Source: DASQUK01 sp046726215
GTDB taxonomy: Bacteria > Actinomycetota > Acidimicrobiia > Acidimicrobiales > VFJN01
DNA length: 64,000 bases
Direction of reading: 5' to 3'
Assembly: GCA_046726215.1 (NCBI GenBank)
Contig: JBKPAA010000031.1
Span: 37,181-101,180 of the forward strand
Within the stretch, counting starts at the first letter, position 1. The number at the start of each line of letters is the position of its first letter. Under the pieces are notes generated by a model. That model saw only the letters and a program-made list of their open reading frames with translations. It ran no database searches and was not told where the DNA came from. Below, piece by piece: positions 40,026-48,406 of the stretch. The position numbers were made by a program, and so were the translations under genes.

Positions 40026-40814
40026 ATGGCAACCCCCACGAAAAAGCGGATCGTCGAATTGTCCGACAAAGACCTGCGGCAACTGATGGGCGTGGTGAAG
40101 GGGTCGGACAGCGTCGAGCTCAAGCTCACCGTGCCCGAGGAGCACCACCGCTCGACGATCACGGGCCTGGGGATGGACCCGCTGCAGGCCCAGATCCGCC
40201 AGGTGTTCTTCTTCGACACGCCCGACCTGACGCTCAACCGGCAGGGGGTGGTCGTGCGCGCCCGCCGCGTCCAGGGCCGCGGCGACGACACGGTCGTCAA
40301 GCTCCGGCCCGTCGTCCCCGACGAGCTGTCGGACGAGTTTCGGCGGGCGCCGGGCATGGTCGTCGAGGTCGACGCCATGCCCGGTGGCTGGGTCTGCTCG
40401 GCATCGTTCAAGGGCGCCCTGGGCACGACGGACGTCACCCGGGTGGCGAGCGGGGAGCGGCCGATCCGCAAGCTGTTCTCGAAGGGCCAGCGGGCCTTCT
40501 ACGAGTCGCACGTCTCCGACGACATCGCGCTCGACGACCTCTCCGTCCTCGGGCCGATCTTCGTGCTCAAGCTCAACTTCCGCCCCGAGGGTTACGACCG
40601 CAAGATGGTCGCCGAGGCGTGGCTGTACCCCGACGGATCCCGCATCCTCGAGCTGTCGACCAAGTGTCCTCCGGCCGACATGCTCAACGTGGCCGTGCAG
40701 TCGAGGTTGTTCCTGAGTGAGCGGGGGGTCGACCTCAGCGGCGAGCAGCAGACCAAAACCCGCACTGCGCTCGAGTACTTCTCCCAGCACGTGCCGGCGA
40801 CCGCTGAGTCCTGA
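40026..40814 (+). CDS. CYTH/triphosphate-tunnel-like protein
   Basis: 262 residues with the CYTH pattern of alternating beta strands: SVELKLTVPEEHH (the ExExK-type strand, with the first Glu replaced by Ser), FFFDTPDLTLNRQGVVVRARR, DTVVKLRPVVPDEL. Such proteins bind triphosphates in a beta tunnel; with the altered first motif, catalysis is uncertain. AGGAGG lies 6 nt before the ATG. It follows pgl by 106 bp on the same strand but is not known to belong to the pentose phosphate pathway. Confidence 0.7.
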   Translation: MATPTKKRIVELSDKDLRQLMGVVKGSDSVELKLTVPEEHHRSTITGLGMDPLQAQIRQVFFFDTPDLTLNRQGVVVRARRVQGRGDDTVVKLRPVVPDELSDEFRRAPGMVVEVDAMPGGWVCSASFKGALGTTDVTRVASGERPIRKLFSKGQRAFYESHVSDDIALDDLSVLGPIFVLKLNFRPEGYDRKMVAEAWLYPDGSRILELSTKCPPADMLNVAVQSRLFLSERGVDLSGEQQTKTRTALEYFSQHVPATAES

Positions 40815-40854
40815 CGCCAGGGTGTGTTTGGGCCGACCCGGCATACTTGGCCGG

Positions 40855-41640
40855 GTGCCGAGGCCGTCGTCGAGCTATCGGGAGCTGCCACCCCCCGGGC
40901 CGCTGGCGCCCTACGTGTCGTGTCTGTGGGGCCAGACGATCGGCACCGGTGACGAGCCCTTCGAGCACCCGGTGCTACCCGACGGGTGCATCGACATCGT
41001 CTCGATCAACGGCGACGTGGCGCTCGTCGGGCCGGCGACGCGGGCGGTGACGGAGCGCTTCCCGGCCGGGTCGGAGATCGTCGGCGTGCGGTTCCGGACC
41101 GGGGCGGCGCCGCCGCTGCTCGGCCGGGGCGCCGCCGAGCTGCGGGACCGCCAGGTCCCGATGGGCGACATCTGGGGCCGCGCCGGCGCCACGCTCGCCG
41201 AGCGGTGTGCCGATCACCCCGCCGCCGGCAGGGGACCGACCCGTCTCGGGCTGCTCGTCGAAGCGCTGCTCGGGCGGCTCGTCGACGCACCGGCGGTGGA
41301 TCCGGTGGCGACGAGGGCCGCGGCCATGCTCGCCGAGTGTCCGGCACGGCCCGTGGGGGACCTCGCCCACCTGGTCGACCTGAGCGAACGCCACCTGAGG
41401 CGGCGCGTCGAGGCCGCCGTCGGGTACTCGCCGCGCACGCTCGGGCGCATCCTCCGGTTCCAGCGATTCCTGGACATGGCCCGCTCGGTGCCGCCTCCTC
41501 GGCGTGACCTTGCCCGCCTCGCCGTCGAGACGGGTTACGCCGACCAGGCGCACCTCACGCGGGAGAGCACGCAGCTCGCCGGGCTCCCGCCGGCCGCGTT
41601 GCTGGACTGTGAGGCCCGGCGCCTGGCTCCGGCTGCGTGA
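40855..41640 (+). CDS. AraC-family transcriptional regulator
   Basis: 261 residues. The N-terminal part (YRELPPPGPLAPYVSCLWGQ, VLPDGCIDIVSI, VGVRFRTGAAPPLLG) is the DUF6597-type sensor found in many AraC proteins. The C-terminal part carries the double HTH (VGDLAHLVDLSERHLRRRVE, YSPRTLGRILRFQRFL, LARLAVETGYADQAHLTRE). GTG 40855 has no ribosome-binding site, and a CATACT-like box lies 7 nt upstream. It may regulate the hydrolase 62 bp downstream. Confidence 0.88.
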   Translation: MPRPSSSYRELPPPGPLAPYVSCLWGQTIGTGDEPFEHPVLPDGCIDIVSINGDVALVGPATRAVTERFPAGSEIVGVRFRTGAAPPLLGRGAAELRDRQVPMGDIWGRAGATLAERCADHPAAGRGPTRLGLLVEALLGRLVDAPAVDPVATRAAAMLAECPARPVGDLAHLVDLSERHLRRRVEAAVGYSPRTLGRILRFQRFLDMARSVPPPRRDLARLAVETGYADQAHLTRESTQLAGLPPAALLDCEARRLAPAA

Positions 41641-41702
41641 CCCTTCCGCACCCGGCCGGACGTACGATCGTGCCGCCGCGCATCCCCCGAGCAAGGAAGC
41701 CC

Positions 41703-42524
41703 ATGCCGGACACAGCGAACACCGTCCTGTTCATCCACGGGCTCTGGATGACACCGCGGAGCTGGGAGGCCTGGGCGGCCCACTACGAGGGGCGCGGGTA
41801 CAACGTGCTGGCACCGAGCTGGCCCGGCATGGAGGCCGAGGTGGAGGAGCTCAACCGCGACCCCTCGCCCATCGCCAAGCTCGACATCCGCCGGGTCGTG
41901 GACCACTACGACGACATCATCTGCGGGCTCGACCGCCCGCCCATCATCATCGGCCACTCCTTCGGCGGGGCGTTCACCCAGATCCTCCTCGACCGCGGGC
42001 TGGGGGCGGCCGGTGTCGGCGTCGCCCCGGCCACGGTCAAAGGCGTGCGCGACCTGCCGCTGTCGACGATCAGGTCCGCGTTGCCCGTGCTCGGCAACCC
42101 GTTCAACCGCGGCAAGGCGGTCCCCCTCAGCGCCAAGCAGTTCCATTACGCCTTCGCCAACACGGTGACCCGCGAGGAGTCCGACAAGGTCCACCAGCGC
42201 TACCACGTTCCGGCCGCGGCGACGGTGCTGTTCGAGGGCGCGTTCGCGAACTTCACGCCCCACGCCCCCACCAAGGTGGACTTCGCCAACGACGACCGTG
42301 CGCCCCTGCTCATGATCGCCTTCGGCGAGGACCACATCGTCCCGCCCAAGGCGGCCCGCCACAACGCGGAGACATACGGGAAGTCCAAGGCGACCACCGC
42401 GTATCGGGAGTTCCCCGGACGCCCCCACTTCCCGGCCGCGCCCGGCTGGGAGGAGGTCGCCGACTACGCCCTCGGTTGGGCGGAGGAGAACGCCCACGCG
42501 GAGGGCGGCGCCCCCAACCCTTGA
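41703..42524 (+). CDS. Alpha/beta hydrolase
   Basis: 273 residues of alpha/beta-hydrolase fold: oxyanion strand VLFIHGLWMTPRSW, nucleophile elbow IIGHSFGGAFTQ with the catalytic Ser, and the late His in GRPHFPAAPGW. The Asp of the triad is probably in FGEDHIVPP. Substrate unknown. ATG 41703 follows AAGGAA with a suitable spacing. Repeat B3 lies 9 bp after the stop. Confidence 0.87.
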   Translation: MPDTANTVLFIHGLWMTPRSWEAWAAHYEGRGYNVLAPSWPGMEAEVEELNRDPSPIAKLDIRRVVDHYDDIICGLDRPPIIIGHSFGGAFTQILLDRGLGAAGVGVAPATVKGVRDLPLSTIRSALPVLGNPFNRGKAVPLSAKQFHYAFANTVTREESDKVHQRYHVPAAATVLFEGAFANFTPHAPTKVDFANDDRAPLLMIAFGEDHIVPPKAARHNAETYGKSKATTAYREFPGRPHFPAAPGWEEVADYALGWAEENAHAEGGAPNP

Positions 42525-42532
42525 CCTAGGGG

Positions 42533-42630
42533 CGAGGCAATAGGTTCCGCCAAACCGAGCCCGAGGTCATGGGTACCGGATCGGGGAACCCATGACCTCA
42601 GCCTCCGCCCGATGGAACCCATTGCCTCCG
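42533..42630. repeat. ~98-bp nested inverted repeat, copy B3
   Basis: Outer arms GAGGCAATAGGTTCC (42534-42548) and GGAACCCATTGCCTC (42614-42628), 14 of 15 paired. Inner arms GAGGTCATGGGT (42563-42574) and ACCCATGACCTC (42588-42599), perfect over 12 bp. Same ends and size as B1 and B2 but with different bases in the paired inner arms. Confidence 0.8.
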
Positions 42631-42680
42631 GACCGCCTCCGCCCGCCGGCGCCGGTGGCGAAGTCTCGACGAGCCGCCGA

Positions 42681-42686
42681 TAGTGT
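42681..42686 (+). promoter_or_regulatory. -10-like box TAGTGT of the FO synthase gene
   Basis: TAGTGT, 8 nt before the ATG at 42695. Confidence 0.5.
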
Positions 42687-42694
42687 GCCCGCGC

Positions 42695-45055
42695 ATGAGC
42701 AACCCGCTCGATCTGCTGTCCGGCGAGCTGCTGGACCGGGCCCGATCCGTCCGCGACGCCGCCACTGGCACCCGGGTGACCTACTCCCCCAAGGTCTTCA
42801 TCCCGCTCACCATGCTGTGCCGCGATCGCTGCGGCTACTGCACCTTCGCGCAACCACCCGCCCGCCTGGACAAGCCGTACCTCGACCCCGACGACGTGCT
42901 CGCCATCGCCCGCGCCGGGGCAGGGGCGGGGTGCCACGAGGCCTTGTTCACCCTGGGGGAGCGCCCGGAGGAGCGCTACGCGAAGGCGCGCGATTGGCTG
43001 GCCGCTCACGGCTACGACTCCACGGTCCACTACCTGGCCGAGATGTGCCGGCTGGTCGTGGAGGAGACCGGGCTGCTGCCCCACGCCAACGCCGGCGCGC
43101 TCCACGAGGATGAGCTGGCCCGCCTGCGCCCGGTGGCCGCCAGCCAGGGGATGATGCTCGAGTCGCTGCGCCCCGACCTGGCCGCCCACCGCGGATCGCC
43201 CGACAAGACGCCCGAGCGCCGCCTGGCCACGCTCGACGCCGCCGGGCGGCTGTCCATTCCCTTCACCACCGGCATCCTCGTCGGGATCGGCGAGACCCGC
43301 GCCGATCGCCTCGCCGCGCTCGCCGCCATCGCCGACTCCCACCGGCGCTGGGGCCACGTGCAGGAGGTCATCGTCCAGAACTTTCTGCCCAAGCCCGGCA
43401 CCGCGATGCAGCAGGCCCCGCCGTGTCCCGTCGACGAGCACCTCGACGCCATCGCGTTGGCCCGTCTGGTGCTGCCGCCCGACGTGCACGTCCAGGCGCC
43501 TCCCAACCTGGCCGACGACTTCGGGGTGCTGCTCGACGCCGGCATCGACGACTGGGGCGGGGTCTCCCCCATCACCGCCGACCACGTCAACCCGGAGCGG
43601 CCGTGGCCGGCGCTGGACCGGTTGCGCGCGGTCAGCGAGGACCGCGGCTTCGCCCTGGCGCCCCGGCTCACGATCTACCCCCACATGGCGGCGGACCCCG
43701 ACCGCTGGCTCGACCCGGCGCTGGTGTTCCCGGTCATGGACCGGGCCGACGCGGAGGGCCTGGGCCGGGACGATCCCGGTGCCGTCTGCCCGGAGAGGAC
43801 GCTGGCGAACGCCAGGGCCGGCACCGGCGCCGATGTCGTCCTCACCGGCAGCCGCTCCACCGCGTGGTACTCGGGCGCCGACGCCGCTCCGCCGACCCTG
43901 GTCCCGGGCGGGACCCCGGGCACGCGGCGACCGGTGCGGGGCCGGGTCGCCGAGGTCCTCACCGGTGTCCGGGCGGGCGAGGCGCCGGGCGAGGACGAGC
44001 TGACCGACCTCTTCGCCGCGCGCGGCCGAGAGGTGGTGGCGATCGCCGAGCTCGCCGACGAGCTGCGCCGCGAGGCCGTGGGCGACGTCGTCACCTACGT
44101 GCGGAACCGCAACATCAATTACACCAACGTGTGCACGTTCAAGTGCCGGTTCTGCGGGTTCTCCAAGGGGCCGCTGTCGCTCAACCTGCGCGGCACGCCC
44201 TACCTGCTCACCCTCGACGACATCGCCCAGCGCTCCCGGGAGGCGTGGGAACGCGGCGCCACCGAGGTGTGCCTGCAGGGTGGCATTCATCCCAACTTCG
44301 ACGGCGACTACTACGTCGAGGTTGCCCGTGCGGTGAAGGCGGCGGTGCCCGAGATCCATGTCCACGGCTTCACGGCCCTCGAGGTGACCGAGGGCGCCAA
44401 GCGGCTGGGCGAGCCGCTGGACGCCTATCTACGCCGGCTCATGGATGCGGGGCTGCGGTCTCTGCCGGGCACGGCGGCCGAGATCCTCGACGACCCGGTG
44501 CGCCAGATCCTCTGTCCCGACAAGATCACGACCGACGAATGGCTGGAGTGCCACCGGATTGCCCACTCGGTGGGGCTGCGATCCAACGTGACGATCATGT
44601 TCGGTGCCGTCGAGTCGCCGCGGTCGTGGGCCCGCCACCTGCTGCGGACCAGGGCGCTGCAGGCCGAGACCGGCGGATTCACCGAGTTCGTGGGCTTGCC
44701 GTTCGTCCACATGGCGGCCCCCATCTACCTGCAGCGCAAGGCCCGCCGGGGGCCTACGTTCCGGGAGACGTTGCTCATGCACGCCGTGGCTCGCATCGCC
44801 TACCGGGGCCTGATCGACAACATCCAGTTCTCGTGGGTCAAGCTGGGCGCCGTGGCGGGCGCCCAGTTGCTGATGGCCGGGTGCAACGACCTGGGCGGCA
44901 CGCTCATGGACGAGAACATCTCCCGGGCGGCCGGCGCCACGCACGGCCAGGAGATGACCCCCGAGGACTTCGCGGCACTGGTCGAGCCACTGGGGCGTAC
45001 CCTCCGGGAACGTACGACGCTGTACGGGCCGGTCGAGCGGGCCGCGGCGGCCTAG
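42695..45055 (+). CDS. fbiC: FO synthase (fused CofG-CofH, FbiC)
   Basis: Two radical-SAM enzymes in one 786-residue chain that make 7,8-didemethyl-8-hydroxy-5-deazariboflavin (FO), the chromophore of coenzyme F420. The CofG half has CRDRCGYCTF; the CofH half has CTFKCRFCGFSKGPL, each with the CxxxCxxC cluster motif, and the later part has IQFSWVKLGAVAGAQLL typical of CofH. The fused form is the actinobacterial one. ATG 42695 is preferred over GTG 42683. This shows that the organism makes F420. Confidence 0.97.
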   Translation: MSNPLDLLSGELLDRARSVRDAATGTRVTYSPKVFIPLTMLCRDRCGYCTFAQPPARLDKPYLDPDDVLAIARAGAGAGCHEALFTLGERPEERYAKARDWLAAHGYDSTVHYLAEMCRLVVEETGLLPHANAGALHEDELARLRPVAASQGMMLESLRPDLAAHRGSPDKTPERRLATLDAAGRLSIPFTTGILVGIGETRADRLAALAAIADSHRRWGHVQEVIVQNFLPKPGTAMQQAPPCPVDEHLDAIALARLVLPPDVHVQAPPNLADDFGVLLDAGIDDWGGVSPITADHVNPERPWPALDRLRAVSEDRGFALAPRLTIYPHMAADPDRWLDPALVFPVMDRADAEGLGRDDPGAVCPERTLANARAGTGADVVLTGSRSTAWYSGADAAPPTLVPGGTPGTRRPVRGRVAEVLTGVRAGEAPGEDELTDLFAARGREVVAIAELADELRREAVGDVVTYVRNRNINYTNVCTFKCRFCGFSKGPLSLNLRGTPYLLTLDDIAQRSREAWERGATEVCLQGGIHPNFDGDYYVEVARAVKAAVPEIHVHGFTALEVTEGAKRLGEPLDAYLRRLMDAGLRSLPGTAAEILDDPVRQILCPDKITTDEWLECHRIAHSVGLRSNVTIMFGAVESPRSWARHLLRTRALQAETGGFTEFVGLPFVHMAAPIYLQRKARRGPTFRETLLMHAVARIAYRGLIDNIQFSWVKLGAVAGAQLLMAGCNDLGGTLMDENISRAAGATHGQEMTPEDFAALVEPLGRTLRERTTLYGPVERAAAA

Positions 45056-45075
45056 TCACCCCGAGGCGTCGCGAC

Positions 45076-46113
45076 ATGGACCGAGAACTGGTACGCAAGC
45101 TCCTCGATGACGCCGGAGCCAGCCGCAACCGCGACGTGCTCGGCGACATCCTCCGCAACGCCTACGGCCTGGCCACCGACGACGCCGACCGCCTCGACCT
45201 GAAGATCACCCGCGACTCGCTGCGCGAGATGCGCGAGGCCTTCCGCCTGTTCGCCCCCTACAACGACGTGCGCAAGGTCACCGTCTTCGGCTCGGCCCGC
45301 ACGCTTCGCACCGATCCGCTCTATGAGCACGCCCGCGAGCTGGCCCGCCGCCTGGCCGACAACGGCTGGATGGTCGTCACCGGCGCCGGCCCGGGCATCA
45401 TGGCCGCCGCCACCGAGGGCGCCGGGCCCGAGCGCAGCCTGGGCGTCACGATCCGTCTGCCGTTCGAGGAGGGCCCCGACGGGCCCCTCGCGGGGTCCGA
45501 CCGCGTGGTGGCGATGAAGTACTTCTTCACCCGCAAGCTGATGCTCATGAAGGAGTCGAGCGGCTTCGTGTGCCTGCCCGGCGGCTTCGGAACACAGGAC
45601 GAGACCTTCGAGCTGCTCACGCTGCAGCAGACGGGCAAGGCGACCCCCGCACCCATCGTGTTGCTCGACGTGCCGGGCCTCACGTACTGGAAGGGGTGGC
45701 AGCGGTTCCTCGACGACGAGCTGGTCGCCGCCGGCTGGGTGTCGCCGCGCGACACCAACCTGTTCGTGCTCACCGACGACATCGACGTCGCCGTCGACGC
45801 CATCCGGGGTTTCTGGCGCAACTACGAGTCGCTGCGCTGGGTCGGCGACCGGCTGGTCATCAGGTTGCGGGCCGCACCGACCGACGCCGAGCTCGCCGAC
45901 CTCAACCAGCGCTTCGCCGACCTGTGCCTGGAGGGTGACATCGAGCGCACCGAGCCCCTTCCCGCCGAGGTGTCCGACAACGACCGCCTCGACCTGCCGC
46001 GGCTGGTCATGCGCTTCGACGTCCGCCAGGGCGGTGACTTTCGGGACCTTATCCGGACCCTGAACGAGCTCGAATCGGCGCCCCCGCTCGACGCCGGGGC
46101 GTCAGCCCGCTGA
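45076..46113 (+). CDS. LOG-family (TIGR00730) protein, Rossmann fold
   Basis: 345 residues with the LOG (lysine decarboxylase-like) signature: KVTVFGSARTLRTDPLYEHAR, VVTGAGPGIMAAATEGA and CLPGGFGTQDETFELLTLQQ (PGGxGTxxE). Relatives cleave nucleoside 5'-monophosphates or are unassigned. The N-terminal 70 residues and C-terminal 100 residues go beyond the core domain. It starts 20 bp after fbiC and overlaps the convergent deacetylase stop by 12 bp. Confidence 0.87.
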   Translation: MDRELVRKLLDDAGASRNRDVLGDILRNAYGLATDDADRLDLKITRDSLREMREAFRLFAPYNDVRKVTVFGSARTLRTDPLYEHARELARRLADNGWMVVTGAGPGIMAAATEGAGPERSLGVTIRLPFEEGPDGPLAGSDRVVAMKYFFTRKLMLMKESSGFVCLPGGFGTQDETFELLTLQQTGKATPAPIVLLDVPGLTYWKGWQRFLDDELVAAGWVSPRDTNLFVLTDDIDVAVDAIRGFWRNYESLRWVGDRLVIRLRAAPTDAELADLNQRFADLCLEGDIERTEPLPAEVSDNDRLDLPRLVMRFDVRQGGDFRDLIRTLNELESAPPLDAGASAR

Positions 46114-46944
46114 GTCCGCCACGCTGGCGGGCACCAGGTAGTCCTCCAGCAGCGCGAAGCGCAGCCCCGCCTCGTCGACCCGATCGGCGAGCGCCCGTAA
46201 CTCGGTGACGAACGTGGGCCGGAAGTGCATCAGCAGAATGTCCCCCCGACGCAGCTGCGGCAGGCTGCGGAACCCGACGACCGCGCCGTTCACGCTCGTC
46301 TCCCAGAGCACGACCGCCGCCATCCCGCAGGCGGCCGCCGCTCGGGTGGTCGCCTCGTTGTAGACCCCGTACGGCGGGCGGAAAAGCACGGGGCGCCGCC
46401 CGAAGGCCCGCTCCAGCGTGTCGGCGTTGCCACAGATCTCGGCACGCTGTCCCTCCTCCGACAGGTTGCGCATGTCGGGGTGCGTGCGGCTGTGGGACTC
46501 GACCACCGTGTCGGGCAGCCGGCGGAAGAAGCCGGCATCGGCCTGGACCGGGCCGTCGAGCAGGAACAGGCTGGCGGGCACCCCGGCCTCCTCGAGAGCG
46601 GCCGCCACCTCGGGATTGCGGGTGTGCCCGTCGTCGATGGTCAGGAACACCACGGGGTCGGTGGTCTGGACGCGGGTGATCACCGGTGCCACCCCGGGGG
46701 TGGAAGCCAACGGCACGAGCGTCACCGGCGGCGGAACGGTGGTCGCAGCGGGCGCCGTCGATGCATCCGACGACTCCGACGCCTCGGACACCGACGGTCG
46801 ATCGGACAAGCGGCTGCCGATGGCGTCGATGAGCAGCGAGGCGACGACGAGGGCAAGGGCGGCGCGCACGAGCCTGGCCAGGCGCGCGCGTTCTACGGCC
46901 TGACGGCGCCGACGGCGCGACTCATCCCAACGTCCCCCGGACAT
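46102..46944 (-). CDS. Membrane-anchored polysaccharide deacetylase
   Basis: 280 residues. An N-terminal basic region and transmembrane helix (RAALALVVASLLIDAIG) anchor the protein; a linker rich in S, A and T follows. The NodB domain is visible: VFLTIDDGHTRNPE (metal and base Asp), the SHSRTHPDM metal motif (HSxTH) and FRPPYGVYNE. It should remove N-acetyl groups from cell-surface or wall sugar polymers; the exact substrate is unknown. Only weak promoter signal. Its 3' end overlaps the LOG gene. Confidence 0.9.
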   Translation of the reverse strand: MSGGRWDESRRRRRQAVERARLARLVRAALALVVASLLIDAIGSRLSDRPSVSEASESSDASTAPAATTVPPPVTLVPLASTPGVAPVITRVQTTDPVVFLTIDDGHTRNPEVAAALEEAGVPASLFLLDGPVQADAGFFRRLPDTVVESHSRTHPDMRNLSEEGQRAEICGNADTLERAFGRRPVLFRPPYGVYNEATTRAAAACGMAAVVLWETSVNGAVVGFRSLPQLRRGDILLMHFRPTFVTELRALADRVDEAGLRFALLEDYLVPASVADSAG

Positions 46945-47004
46945 CGCGGAAAGTGTGACGTTGCCGGGCCGCCATGACGCGGATCCCCCGGCGCCCCGCG
47001 AACG

Positions 47005-47211
47005 TCAGTAAACGCCGGCGTCGTCGGGCTCCTGCAGGAGGGCTACGGCCTTGTCGACGGCGCGGCGGGCCCGGGTCAGCCGTCGCTCGTCGACGGGGAG
47101 CTCGACACCGCCGGCGTCGATCGACTCCCGTAGGCGTTCCATGGCCAGATCGGCCAGCTCCTCGCTGATCGCCTCGAGGCGCTTGCGGATGTCGTCGAAC
47201 TCACCGGCCAC
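47005..47211 (-). CDS. Small coiled-coil protein, unknown
   Basis: 68 residues: GEFDDIRKRLEAISEELADLAMERLRES then DERRLTRARRAVDKAVALL, two helices of coiled-coil character. GTG 47211 is chosen because GAGGGGA lies 3-9 nt upstream; longer in-frame ORFs run antisense through the neighbouring gene. It is separated from the deacetylase by 60 bp on the same strand. No family recognised. Confidence 0.7.
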   Translation of the reverse strand: MAGEFDDIRKRLEAISEELADLAMERLRESIDAGGVELPVDERRLTRARRAVDKAVALLQEPDDAGVY

Positions 47212-47283
47212 CGTTCCCCTCCTCGACGCACGCAGCGGCCCAGCATGCCACCCACCGGCTCGCGGTGTGCCAACGTGGCGGCG

Positions 47284-48045
47284 ATGCCAGGCCCCCCGAC
47301 GACCGCACCCCCCGACCTCCACGAGTACGTCAGCTTCGACGCACCCGACGAGCGCCGCACCTGGGTCTTCGACGCGACGTTCCTGCTGAGCCCCTGGCGC
47401 TGCATCTACGGGCACGGGTGCCAAGGCGTGCTCACCGAGGCGGCCCCCGAGCTGGAGGAGGGCTGCTGCAGCTACGGCGCCCACCTCGTCGACGAGGACG
47501 ACGCCAACGCCGTGCTCGAGGCTGCGGGCCGGCTCACCACCGACCAGTGGCAACACGGCCGGCTGGCCGTGCGGCGCGGCGGACCCATCCGGCGGACCAA
47601 AAAGGGGATCCTCGTCACCCGCCTCGTCGACGGCGCCTGCATCTTCCTCAACCGCCCGGGCTTTCCCGGGGGCGCCGGCTGCGCCCTGCACCGCGGGGCG
47701 CTCGAGGCCGGCGAGCGGCCCATGGACTGGAAACCCGACGTGTGCTGGCAACTGCCACTCCGCCTCGCCGAGAGCACCGACGAATCCGGCCAGGTGGTCT
47801 CGACGCTGCGAGAGTGGAAGCGCCGGGACTGGGGTGCCGGCGGGCAGGAGTTCCACTGGTGGTGCACCGAGGCGCCGGACGCCTTCGTGGGCGCCACCCC
47901 CGTCTACGTCGCGTTGCGGGACGAGATCGTCGAGTTGGTTGGCCAGTGGGCGTACGACCGCTTCGTCGAACACGTCACCGCCCGGAACGGCCGGGAGCCG
48001 CGCGGCGAGCAATACCTCCCCCATCCGGCCCTACGGCGGCGCTGA
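47284..48045 (+). CDS. Cysteine-rich conserved protein
   Basis: 253 residues with cysteines clustered as in metal-binding proteins: CIYGHGCQG, EGCCSYGAHL, GACIFL, GGAGCALH, DVCWQL and WWCTE. The pattern recalls the YkgJ/DUF3109-type Fe-S or zinc-binding proteins, but I cannot prove the family. The rest is soluble and helical. ATG 47284 gives a start without an SD sequence. Neighbours are two small genes on the other strand; no functional link seen. Confidence 0.72.
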   Translation: MPGPPTTAPPDLHEYVSFDAPDERRTWVFDATFLLSPWRCIYGHGCQGVLTEAAPELEEGCCSYGAHLVDEDDANAVLEAAGRLTTDQWQHGRLAVRRGGPIRRTKKGILVTRLVDGACIFLNRPGFPGGAGCALHRGALEAGERPMDWKPDVCWQLPLRLAESTDESGQVVSTLREWKRRDWGAGGQEFHWWCTEAPDAFVGATPVYVALRDEIVELVGQWAYDRFVEHVTARNGREPRGEQYLPHPALRRR

Positions 48046-48056
48046 TCGCCGCAGTG

Positions 48057-48239
48057 TCAGCCGTCGTCTTCGGCGTCGGCGTCGAACAAGCACCACGCCG
48101 CATGCTCGTCGCCCGCCTCGGCCCCGCACTCGGGGCAAGGCTCATCGTCCGTCGGATCGAAGATGGCGGTGAGATCGAGATCGTTGCTGCGCTTCAGCGC
48201 GCGCGCTTCCTCGAATCGGCGATGTCGACCCTTTTTCAC
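48057..48239 (-). CDS. Small conserved protein with CPEC zinc-type motif
   Basis: 60 residues: a basic start (VKKGRHRRFEEARALKRS) and a C-terminal CPECGAEAGDEHAAWCLF, with CxxC, His and Cys able to bind zinc. GTG 48239 follows GGGAG with a normal spacing. The stop is 12 bp from the convergent cysteine-rich gene. Its role is unknown; it may bind nucleic acid through its basic N-terminus (inference). Confidence 0.75.
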   Translation of the reverse strand: MKKGRHRRFEEARALKRSNDLDLTAIFDPTDDEPCPECGAEAGDEHAAWCLFDADAEDDG

Positions 48240-48393
48240 GGGCCAGCTCCCACGTGTTACTCGTTCGGCCGGAAAGTGTATCGCCGGCGGCACCGGCCGA
48301 CTCCCCGAACGCGTAGTTGCTCGGGGTTTCCCGACCCCTTTCCTACCACGTCCGGGAGGCATCGATACGTCACACCTCGACGGCGCCGGCTCT

Positions 48394-48399
48394 TACGAT
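48394..48399 (+). promoter_or_regulatory. -10 box TACGAT of the GH13 gene, leaderless
   Basis: TACGAT, 7 nt before the GTG at 48407. Confidence 0.55.
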
Positions 48400-48406
48400 C
48401 GCCCCC

